Positions 49,183-57,756 of a DNA stretch of 64,000 bases are shown piece after piece. Origin of the DNA: 2-02-FULL-55-14 sp964581115 (lineage in GTDB: Bacteria > Bacteroidota > Ignavibacteria > UBA10030); NCBI GenBank assembly GCA_964581115.1, contig CAZOMY010000015.1, positions 1 to 64,000 on the forward strand, given 5' to 3'. Made by a program: the position numbers and the translations under genes. Position 1 is the stretch's first letter. Every line of letters begins with the position of its first letter. The notes under the pieces are model-generated. The model did no database searches. It saw only the letters and a list, made by a program, of their open reading frames with translations, and was not told where the DNA came from.

Positions 49183-50747
49183 CGTCCACCTCCCGCCTCA
49201 AGGGCGCGCTTGATCGCCATCCGACGGCGCCAGCGATAGAGACCGTAGCCGACTACCAACAGCGGCGGCAGGAGCAGGTTGGCCGCTTTGACCGCCTGTT
49301 TCGTGCCGTCCTCGAGCACGTCGAGAGGGGGCTGGGCCAGGTTCTTCGACCGTATGGTGATGAGCCCGGCGTCGTCGGCCAGGTAGTCGACGATGTTGCT
49401 GAAGAAGTTCGCGTTGCCGCGCGACCCCGCCATCTCGTCCTTCATGAAATCGCCATCCCCCACAACGACGATGCGCGTCGTCGGGCTGCGCAGGGTCGCA
49501 GGGGCCAATGGGGTTCCTTCGAACGCCGAGGGGAACGAACCGGTCACTGTCGCGGCCAATGCCAGCGACCGCTCATTCCAATCGGTCGGTTGGTACTGCG
49601 CGAAGGGGTCTACCAGGGTCATTCCGGTCGCGCGTCCGCTCTGCGCGGAGGAGCGCACAAGGACCTCCGCGGTCAGTCCGCGCGAAGCGGCGAAGCTGGT
49701 GTCGACCGACGAGGCGAAGAAGAAGATGAGACTGCGCAGGTCCTTCACGACCGGATTGTCGCTGAACGATGAGGCGTTCGGCAGGTAGGGGAACGGGACC
49801 TGGCTCTGGATCTGAAAGAATCCCTGCTGTCGCATCACCGTAATGTTGGCGCATTGCTGGTCGCGCACAAGGTCGGCGTTGACGCGCGTGCCGTACGACT
49901 CGAGGAGCTTGTCGAGCCCGACGTCGGCCGGCTGGGCGAACCGGTACTGCGAGTTCAGATCCACGCGCATCCGGTTGAGCAGAAAGGCCGCCGTGCCGCC
50001 GCCCATGATGTACCGATCGATGGCCGCCGCGGCGCTGTCGGAATACTTCTGCGTGGGCGCGATCACGAGCAGGGCCGCCAGATCTGAGGGAACGTTCTTC
50101 GACGAGGCAAGGTCGACAGGCGTCAGGTCGTAGTTGCGTGACAGGTCCTGGTACGTACGCTGCCATTCGTTGACAGGCGTCTCGCCATGCCCCTGCGTGT
50201 ATCCGACGCGCTTCTTTGTCCTCGTCGTGAGCCGCTTTACGGCGGAGCTGATGTCGTACTCCAGCGAACCCAGGTTCTGTACCACGGGAATGGTCTCCTT
50301 GCGGTCCTCATACTGGAGCACGAGCCCAAGGTAGGCACGCTTGACTTGGAACTTGTCCTCTTCGACGACCTGCACCTCCACCGGCGGAATGCCCTGCTGC
50401 TGGGCCTCTCGTTCGGCCGCTTCCGTCGACGGGTCGACGAAGGCATACTGCAGGTTGGCGCCGGCGTAGGCGCGATACTCGTTGAGCATGTCGAGCACAG
50501 CGCGCCGCGTGTTGTTGTAGGGGGCGGGGAGGTCCTCGGTAAAGTACGCCGTCACGTTCACTCGGTCGTCGAGCGCTTCGACGAGCTGTCGCGAGGCGTC
50601 GCTGAGGGTAAAGACCTTCTGGTCGGTCAGGTCCCACCGCGTGAACAATCGCACCGAGACGATATTGATGAGGATCAGAATGGCCAGCACGAGTGCCAGC
50701 CGGAAGGCGGCTTGCAACCGCTTGTTGGTGAAGGTCATTCGAGGCAT
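49179..50747 (-). CDS. GldG-like ABC transporter auxiliary protein
   Basis: The 522-residue protein begins MPRMTFTNKRLQAAFRLALV. It has an N-terminal helix (about 14-34) and a long extracytoplasmic domain of the ABC_transp_aux/GldG type (YFTEDLPAPYNNTRRAVLDM, VGYTQGHGETPVNEWQRTYQ, LLVIAPTQKYSDSAAAAIDR YIMGGG). A C-terminal helix lies at about 490-510 with a basic tail (RWRRRMAIKRALEAGGGR). GldG works with GldA and GldF in gliding or polymer export in Bacteroidota. It follows the permease gene by 16 bp and overlaps the DUF4340 gene. Confidence 0.88.
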   Translation of the reverse strand: MPRMTFTNKRLQAAFRLALVLAILILINIVSVRLFTRWDLTDQKVFTLSDASRQLVEALDDRVNVTAYFTEDLPAPYNNTRRAVLDMLNEYRAYAGANLQYAFVDPSTEAAEREAQQQGIPPVEVQVVEEDKFQVKRAYLGLVLQYEDRKETIPVVQNLGSLEYDISSAVKRLTTRTKKRVGYTQGHGETPVNEWQRTYQDLSRNYDLTPVDLASSKNVPSDLAALLVIAPTQKYSDSAAAAIDRYIMGGGTAAFLLNRMRVDLNSQYRFAQPADVGLDKLLESYGTRVNADLVRDQQCANITVMRQQGFFQIQSQVPFPYLPNASSFSDNPVVKDLRSLIFFFASSVDTSFAASRGLTAEVLVRSSAQSGRATGMTLVDPFAQYQPTDWNERSLALAATVTGSFPSAFEGTPLAPATLRSPTTRIVVVGDGDFMKDEMAGSRGNANFFSNIVDYLADDAGLITIRSKNLAQPPLDVLEDGTKQAVKAANLLLPPLLVVGYGLYRWRRRMAIKRALEAGGGR

Positions 50748-50763
50748 GGTCGGTCTCCTTCGG

Positions 50764-51492
50764 TCACCAGGTTCGCCGTTGTAGCGACAGCACGGTGGCG
50801 TAGATCGCGAAACCGGCCACGGAGGCGAAGTAGATCAGGTCGCGAGTGTCGACGACGCCGCGAGCGATGTTCTGGTAATGGAAATCGGTCCCGAGGAACT
50901 CCACGATGCCCGCCAGGAAGGTCGGCAGGTACATGAGCACCTTGTCCAGCATGAAGAACACAAAGCTGAACAAAAATCCGAGGATGAACGCGATGATCTG
51001 GTTGTCGGTCAGGCTCGATGCGAACAGCCCCAGACTGATGTACACGGCTGCCATGAACACGAGACCCACATAGCCGCCGATGACCGGCCCGGCGTCAACA
51101 TCTCCCAGCCAGGCGATGATGGCGGCATAGATGAGCGTCGGTGCGAGCGCCAGCCCGATGAGCCCCCACGCAGCCAGGAACTTGCCGAGCACCACCTCGG
51201 CGTCGCGCAGCGGCTTCGTCGTTAACAACTCGATCGTGCCCGATTTCATCTCTTCTGCAATAAGCCGCATCGTGATGGCGGGGATGATGAACAGGAACGC
51301 GAGCGGCGCGAATTCGAAGGTCATGCGCATCGACGCAACGTTGAGCAGGAACAGATTGCTGCTGTGGAAGTAGCCGATGATGGCGAGAAACACCACGATG
51401 ACGACGTACGCCACCGGAGAATTGAACGAAGAGCGCAGCTCCCGTCCGGCGATAATCGCTGTGTGTCTGGTACGCTGGAGGAAAGCGTTCAT
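50764..51492 (-). CDS. ABC-2 type permease, GldF-like
   Basis: This 242-residue inner-membrane protein starts MNAFLQRTRHTAIIAGRELR. It has six predicted helices and the ABC-2 pattern AGRELRSSFNSPVAYVVIVV and IPAITMRLIAEEMKSGTIEL LTTKPLRDAEVV, which is the hallmark of the GldF family. It should form the channel of an exporter with the ATP-binding protein encoded just upstream (4-bp overlap) and the GldG-like subunit downstream. Confidence 0.92.
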   Translation of the reverse strand: MNAFLQRTRHTAIIAGRELRSSFNSPVAYVVIVVFLAIIGYFHSSNLFLLNVASMRMTFEFAPLAFLFIIPAITMRLIAEEMKSGTIELLTTKPLRDAEVVLGKFLAAWGLIGLALAPTLIYAAIIAWLGDVDAGPVIGGYVGLVFMAAVYISLGLFASSLTDNQIIAFILGFLFSFVFFMLDKVLMYLPTFLAGIVEFLGTDFHYQNIARGVVDTRDLIYFASVAGFAIYATVLSLQRRTW

Positions 51493-52448
51493 GCAGCCAC
51501 CTCATCATTGCGGGTGAGACGATGGAAGACCTCTTCAAGACTGGTCGCCTGGCGGGAAAGCTCCAGTAAGACCCAGCCGCGGCGGACGGCCAACTGGAAG
51601 ATCTCCTCGCGGACGTCGGACCCCTTGGCCGCGTGCAGCACGAACCGGTGTGTTGGCCCGTCGGTTGGAACGTACGTCGCGCTCTCGATGTCGCGGAGCC
51701 CCGCGAGCGCCGGATGCAGATCGGCCATGGCGTTCGCCGTCGACGCTCGCAGTTCAAGCGTGATGATCTCCGACCCACGGAACTGTGATTGCAGCTGCTC
51801 CGGCGTTCCGTCGGCCACGATGCGTCCGTCGTTGATGATCACCACGCGGTCGCACGTGGCTTGCACCTCGGACAGGATGTGCGTCGAAAAGATAACGGTC
51901 TTCTGGCGGCCGAGCTGGCGAATGAGCGACCTGATCTCAACGATCTGATTCGGGTCGAGACCGCTCGTCGGCTCATCGAGAATCAGCACTTGCGGGTCGT
52001 GGATCATGGCCTGCGCTAGACCGACGCGCTGGCGGTAGCCTTTCGACAGTTCGCCGATGTCCTTGTGGCGAACGTCGCCCAAGCCGCAAAGCTCCACCAT
52101 CTCCTTGAGCCGCGAGCGCAAGTGTGCGGGCGCCATCGTGTGCAGGTCGCCGGCGTAGGTCAGATACTCGAGCACGTTCATTTCGAGATAGAGTGGATTG
52201 TGCTCGGGCAGGTACCCGATCTTGCGCCGAACCTCGAGCGAATGCTCGGCGATGCTCAGACCGTCGACGGTCACCTCGCCGCTCGTCGGCGGCAGATAGC
52301 AGGTGACGATCTTCATGGTCGTGGTCTTGCCGGCGCCGTTCGGTCCGAGGAAGCCGAGGATCTCTCCGGTCTGCACATCGAAAGAGATGTTGTCGACAGC
52401 CTTCTCGGATCCGTAGAACTTGGTCAGATCACGGACTGCGATGGCCAT
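51489..52448 (-). CDS. ABC transporter ATP-binding protein, GldA-like
   Basis: The 319-residue ATPase starts MAIAVRDLTKFYGSEKAVDN. It has Walker A GPNGAGKTTT (about 36-45), the signature LSKGYRQRVGLAQAMIHDPQ and Walker B VLILDEPTSGLD, then a C-terminal extension of about 90 residues (RGSEIITLELRASTANAMAD) common in ABC-2 exporters. It energises the GldF-like permease, overlapping it by 4 bp, and is first in the four-gene operon ABC-permease-GldG-DUF4340. An AT-rich stretch with TTTGTATATTTTTAAC on the minus strand lies about 65-90 bp upstream and is a possible promoter. Confidence 0.93.
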   Translation of the reverse strand: MAIAVRDLTKFYGSEKAVDNISFDVQTGEILGFLGPNGAGKTTTMKIVTCYLPPTSGEVTVDGLSIAEHSLEVRRKIGYLPEHNPLYLEMNVLEYLTYAGDLHTMAPAHLRSRLKEMVELCGLGDVRHKDIGELSKGYRQRVGLAQAMIHDPQVLILDEPTSGLDPNQIVEIRSLIRQLGRQKTVIFSTHILSEVQATCDRVVIINDGRIVADGTPEQLQSQFRGSEIITLELRASTANAMADLHPALAGLRDIESATYVPTDGPTHRFVLHAAKGSDVREEIFQLAVRRGWVLLELSRQATSLEEVFHRLTRNDEVAA

Positions 52449-52599
52449 AAATTGTTAGTATTGTTGGACTTACAGGTATGCCGAGCCGATTCTTCTACGT
52501 CCCGGTCAGTCGAAGGGGTTAAAAATATACAAAAAAGAGCGGGTTCCAGTCAACGAGTAGCCCAGTGTAGACGAAAGTGGGGCGTTCCCCGTTCCGTGC

Positions 52600-52875
52600 T
52601 CTTCAGCACGCCCGACGATCGACTTGTATTCGTGGCGAAAAGAGCGTATCTTCGTTGCAACAACGACATACCCGCCTGCTGACCGAACAGGGCCCCTTGG
52701 TTGGGACCCCCGCTCTGACCGCAGAAGCTGCAGTAGCACGTCTCAGTACGCCTTTCGTTGGAATCCGTTCCCCGGGTCTGCCATCGTAGGATGAACGCTG
52801 CACGGCACAGCTTACCCGGGAAGGCACGGACACGGACGGTTTCACATCCACCATCTTCAACGAAAGGATACACCC
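52600..52875 (+). promoter_or_regulatory. long candidate cold-shock mRNA leader
   Basis: The 427 bp between the ABC operon and the cold-shock gene has no coding frame I can support. Its right half is consistent with the long structured 5' leader known for cspA-type mRNAs. It holds the complementary words AACAGGGCCCC, TTGGTTGGGACCCCC and CCCGGGTCTGCC, ACCCGGGAAGG that could pair. AAAGGA lies just before the ATG. The leader function is inferred. Confidence 0.4.
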
Positions 52876-53076
52876 ATGGCACAGGGAACTGTGAAATGGT
52901 TCAACGCGGCAAAAGGCTTCGGATTCATCTCCCGTCCGGGCGATGAGGACGTGTTCGTCCATTACAAGGCGATTGCGGGCGAAGGCTACAAGACCCTCAA
53001 TGAGGGCGACAAGGTCGAGTTCGAGGTCGTGAAGGGCCCCAAGGGCCTCCAGGCGGCCAACGTCGTCAAGGTTTGA
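52876..53076 (+). CDS. cold-shock domain protein (CspA family), first copy
   Basis: The 66-residue protein is a complete OB-fold cold-shock domain: MAQGTVKWFNAAKGFGFISR with RNP1 KGFGFI, and RNP2-type DVFVHYKAIAG, ending KGPKGLQAANVVKV. It binds single-stranded RNA or DNA as an RNA chaperone. It is read from the plus strand inside an otherwise minus-strand region and is followed 109 bp later by a second csp gene. AAAGGA precedes the ATG by seven bases. Confidence 0.96.
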   Translation: MAQGTVKWFNAAKGFGFISRPGDEDVFVHYKAIAGEGYKTLNEGDKVEFEVVKGPKGLQAANVVKV

Positions 53077-53185
53077 CGATGAGATGATCGTTGCCGCCCC
53101 GGGGCGCTGTCCGCTGGGGCGGTCCTATGATCGGCGGCCGTGACCCTTGCGCCCGCCCGTTCCTCCCACCGAAGAAAGGCTGAGC

Positions 53186-53389
53186 ATGGAACGAGGAACC
53201 GTCAAGTTCTTCAATTCGACCAAGGGATTCGGCTTCATCACGATGGACAACAACGAAGAGGTCTTCTTCCACGAGTCCAACGTCAAGAACACCGGATTCC
53301 GGTCCACACTGGGTCAAGGCGACCTGGTGGAGTTCGAGATCAAAAACGAACAGAAGGGAAAGCGCGCGTACAATATCTCGCGCGTCTGA
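53186..53389 (+). CDS. cold-shock domain protein (CspA family), second copy
   Basis: The 67-residue OB-fold protein starts MERGTVKFFNSTKGFGFITM with RNP1 KGFGFI and RNP2 EVFFHESNVKN; its tail EIKNEQKGKRAYNISRV differs from the first copy. Sequence identity with copy one is limited outside the RNP motifs, so this is an older duplication, and the two may respond to different cues. GAAAGG lies upstream of the ATG. It ends before a strong terminator hairpin. Confidence 0.95.
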   Translation: MERGTVKFFNSTKGFGFITMDNNEEVFFHESNVKNTGFRSTLGQGDLVEFEIKNEQKGKRAYNISRV

Positions 53390-53403
53390 CCCCCGAAACA
53401 AGC

Positions 53404-53437
53404 AACGGGAGCCGAGAGGCTCCCGTTCTGCTTTCTG
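53404..53437 (+). terminator. hairpin terminator after the second csp gene
   Basis: AACGGGAGCC and GGCTCCCGTT form a perfect 10-bp stem with a GAGA tetraloop, followed by CTGCTTTCTG. The U-run is weak, but the stem is strong and lies 15 bp after the stop codon. Confidence 0.75.
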
Positions 53438-53439
53438 AT

Positions 53440-53555
53440 ATTGCCGATGTTCATCCGCGGATCTCAAAGCGAACTCTGATCAACACTGATAGATCGGATG
53501 CTGACAACACATTCTTGATCTGTGTAGATCTCGCCTTCCCGTGACGATCAGTGTT
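53440..53555. repeat. degenerate palindrome of GATCAACACTGATAG-type words
   Basis: CTCTGATCAACACTGATAGA and TTGATCTGTGTAGATC, GATCAGTGTTCCCG are complementary words in a loose palindrome that fills the convergent spacer between the second csp gene and the DUF4175 gene. Confidence 0.5.
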
Positions 53556-53565
53556 CCCGCCTTGC

Positions 53566-56500
53566 TTAAGGCCGTTCCGTCCGCTCCCGTTCCAGCGCCT
53601 CGAAGTAACGCCTGATGAGCTCCTGATAGTCGCGTGCATAACCCTGCTCCAGAGCGCGGTCCAGCTCCTCTCGCAGTTGTGAACGGGCCTGTGGGTTGAC
53701 GGCAGCCGGTCCCGGTCGTGCGATCGTACGGCCGGTCGTGGCGCGTCGTCGCCGCTCGAAGTCCCGCTCTTGCATTGAGCGCGAAGCATCCAGCAGACGC
53801 GAAAGGATCCGCTCTTGCCGCCGGATCATCTCGGGGCTCGCGTCGTTCTGCTCAAGTTGACGGATCACTTCGCGCATCTCATCGGCGATCTGACGCAGAT
53901 CGCCCAGCGCCCGCTCGCCGCCGCCCGAACGGGCCTCGCGGTCGAGCTGCTCGAGCGACTTCCGCACGGCTTCTTGCTCGCGCGCCAGCCGCGCCGCCTC
54001 GGATGCCCTCCGCATCATCTCCATGCTCGCCATCTGCTGGGTCTGCAGGTTGATCGATTGCTGCTGGCCTGCCATCATCTGCAGCTGTTGCATCAGCCCC
54101 ATGCCTCCCGGACGTCCCTCAGAACCTTGCATCATCTGTTGAAGCGCGTCCTGCACCTGCTGCACGGCGCCGTTCAACGAACCCATGGCGGACGTCTGAT
54201 CCTGCGAGGCCTGCGAGCCGTTGCGTCCCTCCAGGTCGCGCATGGCGTTCTGCATGTGCGTCATCGCCTCGCCAAGCGCTCTGGCCATGCCCGGAGTGAC
54301 GGCGAAGGAGCGCTGTGCTTCTTCGCCCAATGCGCTGATGACATTACCGAGATCCTGCATGGCTCGCTGCTGTCCCTGCGCATTCTGACGGAGCTGTGGC
54401 GAATTCGGGGGCGCCGAACGGGCCTGGTTTCGCAGCGATTCCTGATCGGCGGAGATTTGCAGAAGGTCGGCGGTGGCGCGCCGAAGTGCGTTCATCGTCC
54501 GGGTCGCCTGTTGCTGAAGCATCTGCCGTTGAAGGGCGCTCATCTGCTGCGCGAACTGCTCCAGCGAGCGCTGAACGGTTTGCTGACTCTGGCGAGCCGA
54601 GCGCTCATTCCCCCGGCGCATCTCCTGCGCAGCCTGGCGCATCACCTCGTCCAGCTGTTGCGCTTCGAGCGACTCGTTCAGCTTCATCACCTGCTCGGCC
54701 GGCATCTCGGCAAAGAACTCCTCCATCCGACGTTGCAGGTCCCGCGCGGACGATTCAAGCTCCTGTTCTGCCCTGGCGAATTCTTCCTGGCGATCAGCCA
54801 TCTCCTCCGTCATGCGGCCTAGCGAGTCGGCTTTGCGCCCTTCTTGGGCCTGCTGCTCAGCCAGCTCATTGGCGCGCTTCACCACCTCATCCATTTTCTG
54901 CTCGACCTGGATCCGCTTGAGCAGCTCGATCGTCCGCTCCAGGTTCTGCCGGAAGCGCTCCTCCGAGAATTGCGCCTGCTCCAGCGCCTGCCGGAGCTGC
55001 TCGCGATCGATGTTCTGCATCGCCTGCTGCATCTGTCGCAGCGCCTGTTGCAGGGCCTTCGTATCCAGCTCCTGGAACAGGCTCTGGAGCTCGAGATACT
55101 TCTCCATCGTCTCGGGCGAGATGACCTGTCGCTGTTCCATCTGTGAGGTCAACTCGTCCATTGTTCGGGCCGTCTCGTCGACCTTCTTCTGCAGGTCCTC
55201 GAGACGCTTCGACATCTCCTGCGTCTGCCGCTCCTTTGACCAGTCGGTCTCCTTGTTCTGTTTCAGGTCCTGCGAGAGCTTTTCGAGCTCGTCGCGGAGC
55301 TTGCGCGAATCGTCGAGCGCCTCGCGCATCTCATCAAGCGCCGTCTCCTGCCCCCGGTCGAGGTCGGTGAAGACCTCTTCCAACGATGGCAATCGCAGCG
55401 TATAAAGCGGGCTTCGGGCGGACTTCGGACCGTTGATAGTGTCGTTGTCGAATACCTCGACATAGTATTCAACGACGTCTTCGGGGACGAGCCGCAGAGA
55501 CGACAGGTCCCACTGGTCGATCACCTGCATCCGTGTCCGGTCTCCGGGCGGCATCGTGAGGGGCCGCATGGCAAAGCTCTCGCGCACCTCCTCGAACTTC
55601 GAATGACTCAGACGATAGGCCAACCGCATCGAATCGATGCCGTAGTCGTCTCCAGCGTCGATGAGCAGTCCCACCGGCCTGTCGCCGGCAATGTCGATGT
55701 TTCGCCCCGGATCCAGGATACTGACGGATGGCGGGGCGTCGGGGAGAAGCGTGATCGGGTACCGGATGGGCGAGGCATTCGCAAGTCCCGATTCGTCGAA
55801 GAGCTCGGTCCGGTAATTTCCCTCCGACCGTACCGCAAACGAGGCGGTGAAGGCGTTGGCTCGGAGACGCAACGGTACGACCGACGAGTCGTTGAACACC
55901 AGACGACCTTGACCCAGCGGCTTGCTCGCCTCGCCAGTGACCGTGACGATCGTGCCCGGCAATGCACGCACATCGCCGGCGAAATCATCCTGTCGGCGGC
56001 GGGGAAGCCGCGCATAGGCGGGCGGATCAAGTTGAAGCCGGAATGCAGTGATCACGGGGCGGTCGAGGACGGTGAGACGGTACGCGTCGCTCGTATGCTC
56101 GCCGATCATGGCGACGTACTCCGTCGTAAACCGCAGGTCGGATAGCGATAGGCGGTACGCGCCGGAGGAGTCGCGTGCCATGCCCGAACGATCATACGAC
56201 GCCTGCCCGGCGATCTTGCGACCCAGCACGACGGGAAGCGCGCGTTCAAGCCGTTCACCCGCCGCGTTGTGCACGATCACACGTACATCGACGCTCGCGC
56301 CTTTGACGACCTCGGCATTGCCCGGAGCGATCTCGAACAGGTAGACGGGTGGAGGCGTGAAGGGTGTCGTGAATCGCGCGAGCCGATACCAGGCCCCTCC
56401 GATCGAGGTAGGAAACGCAAGGGTGAGAAGAAGGATAAGGCCCAGCGCCGCAAGGCCCCGGGTCCTCCACAACCGCTTCGGCTTTCGGTCGACGGCGGCC

Positions 56501-56979
56501 GTGAGGTCGATCGCCTCAAGGTCGCGGGCAAGTTGACGCACCGCTTCCGCGGCCAGGTCTAACGATACCCACGACGCGTCAGCCCTCGAAGGGCCGAGCT
56601 GAAGGCCGTTGACCAATCGGTCTCTGATGCCGGGGAAGTTGCGGCCGATGCGTTGCGCAACGGCCAGCGCCGGATCGCCAGGCAAGACCCCCACGGCACG
56701 AAGCCATGGAATGACCGCATCTGTGATCGCAACGGTGAGTCCTCCAAGCATGACGACGGCGATGAACGTCCGGAGTCCGACGTCGCCGTGCAGCCAACAC
56801 TCCGCCAGGACCGCAAGACCGGCGGCCGATGATCCGATCGCCACCGTTCGCCATCCGCGCATTGCGGCTTCGACGCGCAGTTCATGACGGTGGACTTCGG
56901 CGACCCGTTCCTGCAAACGGTCCAAGAGCGCCTGATATGGAAGCGGAGAAGAGGACACGGTCAGTGGGTCAACGACCAT
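53566..56979 (-). CDS. DUF4175 family membrane protein with long coiled coil
   Basis: The 1137-residue protein starts MVVDPLTVSSSPLPYQALLD. It has membrane helices near residues 40-60, 65-90 and about 172-190 and an extracytoplasmic beta-rich part (about 195-540: VKGASVDVRVIVHNAAGERL, ITLLPDAPPSVSILDPGRNI). An extremely Gln/Glu/Arg-rich coiled coil runs from about 545 to 1110 (LRQMQQAMQNIDREQLRQAL, MQNAMRDLEGRNGSQASQDQ). This order matches DUF4175 proteins of Bacteroidota and Planctomycetota, found next to DUF4159 and MoxR/VWA genes. The function is unknown; a structural envelope role is inferred. Its start overlaps the DUF4159 stop region by 19 bp. Confidence 0.9.
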   Translation of the reverse strand: MVVDPLTVSSSPLPYQALLDRLQERVAEVHRHELRVEAAMRGWRTVAIGSSAAGLAVLAECWLHGDVGLRTFIAVVMLGGLTVAITDAVIPWLRAVGVLPGDPALAVAQRIGRNFPGIRDRLVNGLQLGPSRADASWVSLDLAAEAVRQLARDLEAIDLTAAVDRKPKRLWRTRGLAALGLILLLTLAFPTSIGGAWYRLARFTTPFTPPPVYLFEIAPGNAEVVKGASVDVRVIVHNAAGERLERALPVVLGRKIAGQASYDRSGMARDSSGAYRLSLSDLRFTTEYVAMIGEHTSDAYRLTVLDRPVITAFRLQLDPPAYARLPRRRQDDFAGDVRALPGTIVTVTGEASKPLGQGRLVFNDSSVVPLRLRANAFTASFAVRSEGNYRTELFDESGLANASPIRYPITLLPDAPPSVSILDPGRNIDIAGDRPVGLLIDAGDDYGIDSMRLAYRLSHSKFEEVRESFAMRPLTMPPGDRTRMQVIDQWDLSSLRLVPEDVVEYYVEVFDNDTINGPKSARSPLYTLRLPSLEEVFTDLDRGQETALDEMREALDDSRKLRDELEKLSQDLKQNKETDWSKERQTQEMSKRLEDLQKKVDETARTMDELTSQMEQRQVISPETMEKYLELQSLFQELDTKALQQALRQMQQAMQNIDREQLRQALEQAQFSEERFRQNLERTIELLKRIQVEQKMDEVVKRANELAEQQAQEGRKADSLGRMTEEMADRQEEFARAEQELESSARDLQRRMEEFFAEMPAEQVMKLNESLEAQQLDEVMRQAAQEMRRGNERSARQSQQTVQRSLEQFAQQMSALQRQMLQQQATRTMNALRRATADLLQISADQESLRNQARSAPPNSPQLRQNAQGQQRAMQDLGNVISALGEEAQRSFAVTPGMARALGEAMTHMQNAMRDLEGRNGSQASQDQTSAMGSLNGAVQQVQDALQQMMQGSEGRPGGMGLMQQLQMMAGQQQSINLQTQQMASMEMMRRASEAARLAREQEAVRKSLEQLDREARSGGGERALGDLRQIADEMREVIRQLEQNDASPEMIRRQERILSRLLDASRSMQERDFERRRRATTGRTIARPGPAAVNPQARSQLREELDRALEQGYARDYQELIRRYFEALERERTERP

Positions 56980-57629
56980 ACAATGAGGTTGGTGCCGAAC
57001 CGAAGCGCCTCGAGACGCACAGCCTCGGGATCCCCGTGGATCTCGGCATCGACCCAACCATCGCTCGGATTGGACTCGACCGAATAGAAGAGAGCCAGCC
57101 GACCGTTCACGAAGATCCCATAGCCCCGGGTCGGCTTGTCGTCGTGCTCGTGCGTCTTGGGCACACCATTGGGGAAGCTGAACGGGATGCGGTAGATGGG
57201 GTGATCGAACGGGACCTCGGTCAGCTGGACGCCGGGAAAGACCTTGGCCAATTCGCGGCGGAAGGCCTTGTCCATCCCGTAATCGTCGTCGACGTAAAGG
57301 AATCCGCCCCGTTCCAAATAGAGCCGCAGACGCTGGACTTCGGCTTGGCTGAAGACGACGTTCCCGTGTCCCGTCATGAACAGAAAGGGATACGAAAAGA
57401 GTCGCTCGCTCGAGACCTCGACGAACTCGTACCGTGGGTCGGCGTCAATGCCGGCCTGTTCGCGGGCGAATCGGAGCAGGTTCACCTCGGCCGACGGGTC
57501 GTTGTACCAATCCCCTCCGCCGGAGTATTTCAGCCGGCCGATTCTGAACTGCGATTCGACGCGGGCCTGAGCGTTGACCACAGCGGCCAGCCAGACCAGC
57601 GAAAGAACCAAGAACGACAGTCGTTTCAT
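56961..57629 (-). CDS. DUF4159 family periplasmic protein
   Basis: The 222-residue protein begins MKRLSFLVLSLVWLAAVVNA, a signal peptide. It follows the DUF4159 pattern: FRIGRLKYSGGGDWYNDPSA, FLFMTGHGNVVFSQAEVQRL RLYLERGGFLYVDDDYGMDK AFRRELAKVFPG, and HPIYRIPFSFPNGVPKTHEH. The fold is a glutamine amidotransferase-like or ThuA-like domain. DUF4159 proteins accompany DUF4175, MoxR and VWA genes, as in this region, and probably help build or regulate an envelope complex. No enzymatic residues are certain. Confidence 0.9.
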   Translation of the reverse strand: MKRLSFLVLSLVWLAAVVNAQARVESQFRIGRLKYSGGGDWYNDPSAEVNLLRFAREQAGIDADPRYEFVEVSSERLFSYPFLFMTGHGNVVFSQAEVQRLRLYLERGGFLYVDDDYGMDKAFRRELAKVFPGVQLTEVPFDHPIYRIPFSFPNGVPKTHEHDDKPTRGYGIFVNGRLALFYSVESNPSDGWVDAEIHGDPEAVRLEALRFGTNLIVWSLTH

Positions 57630-57756
57630 GAACGTAAGGTAGCCACAAGGGGCTGGAAGCACAAGGCGATTGGTTGCATCTAGGCGTCCGGTCGCAGTAT
57701 CATAAGACGCAAGGACCGACACCAAGAGTTCCCTTCAATTCTCCTTATACAATTCT

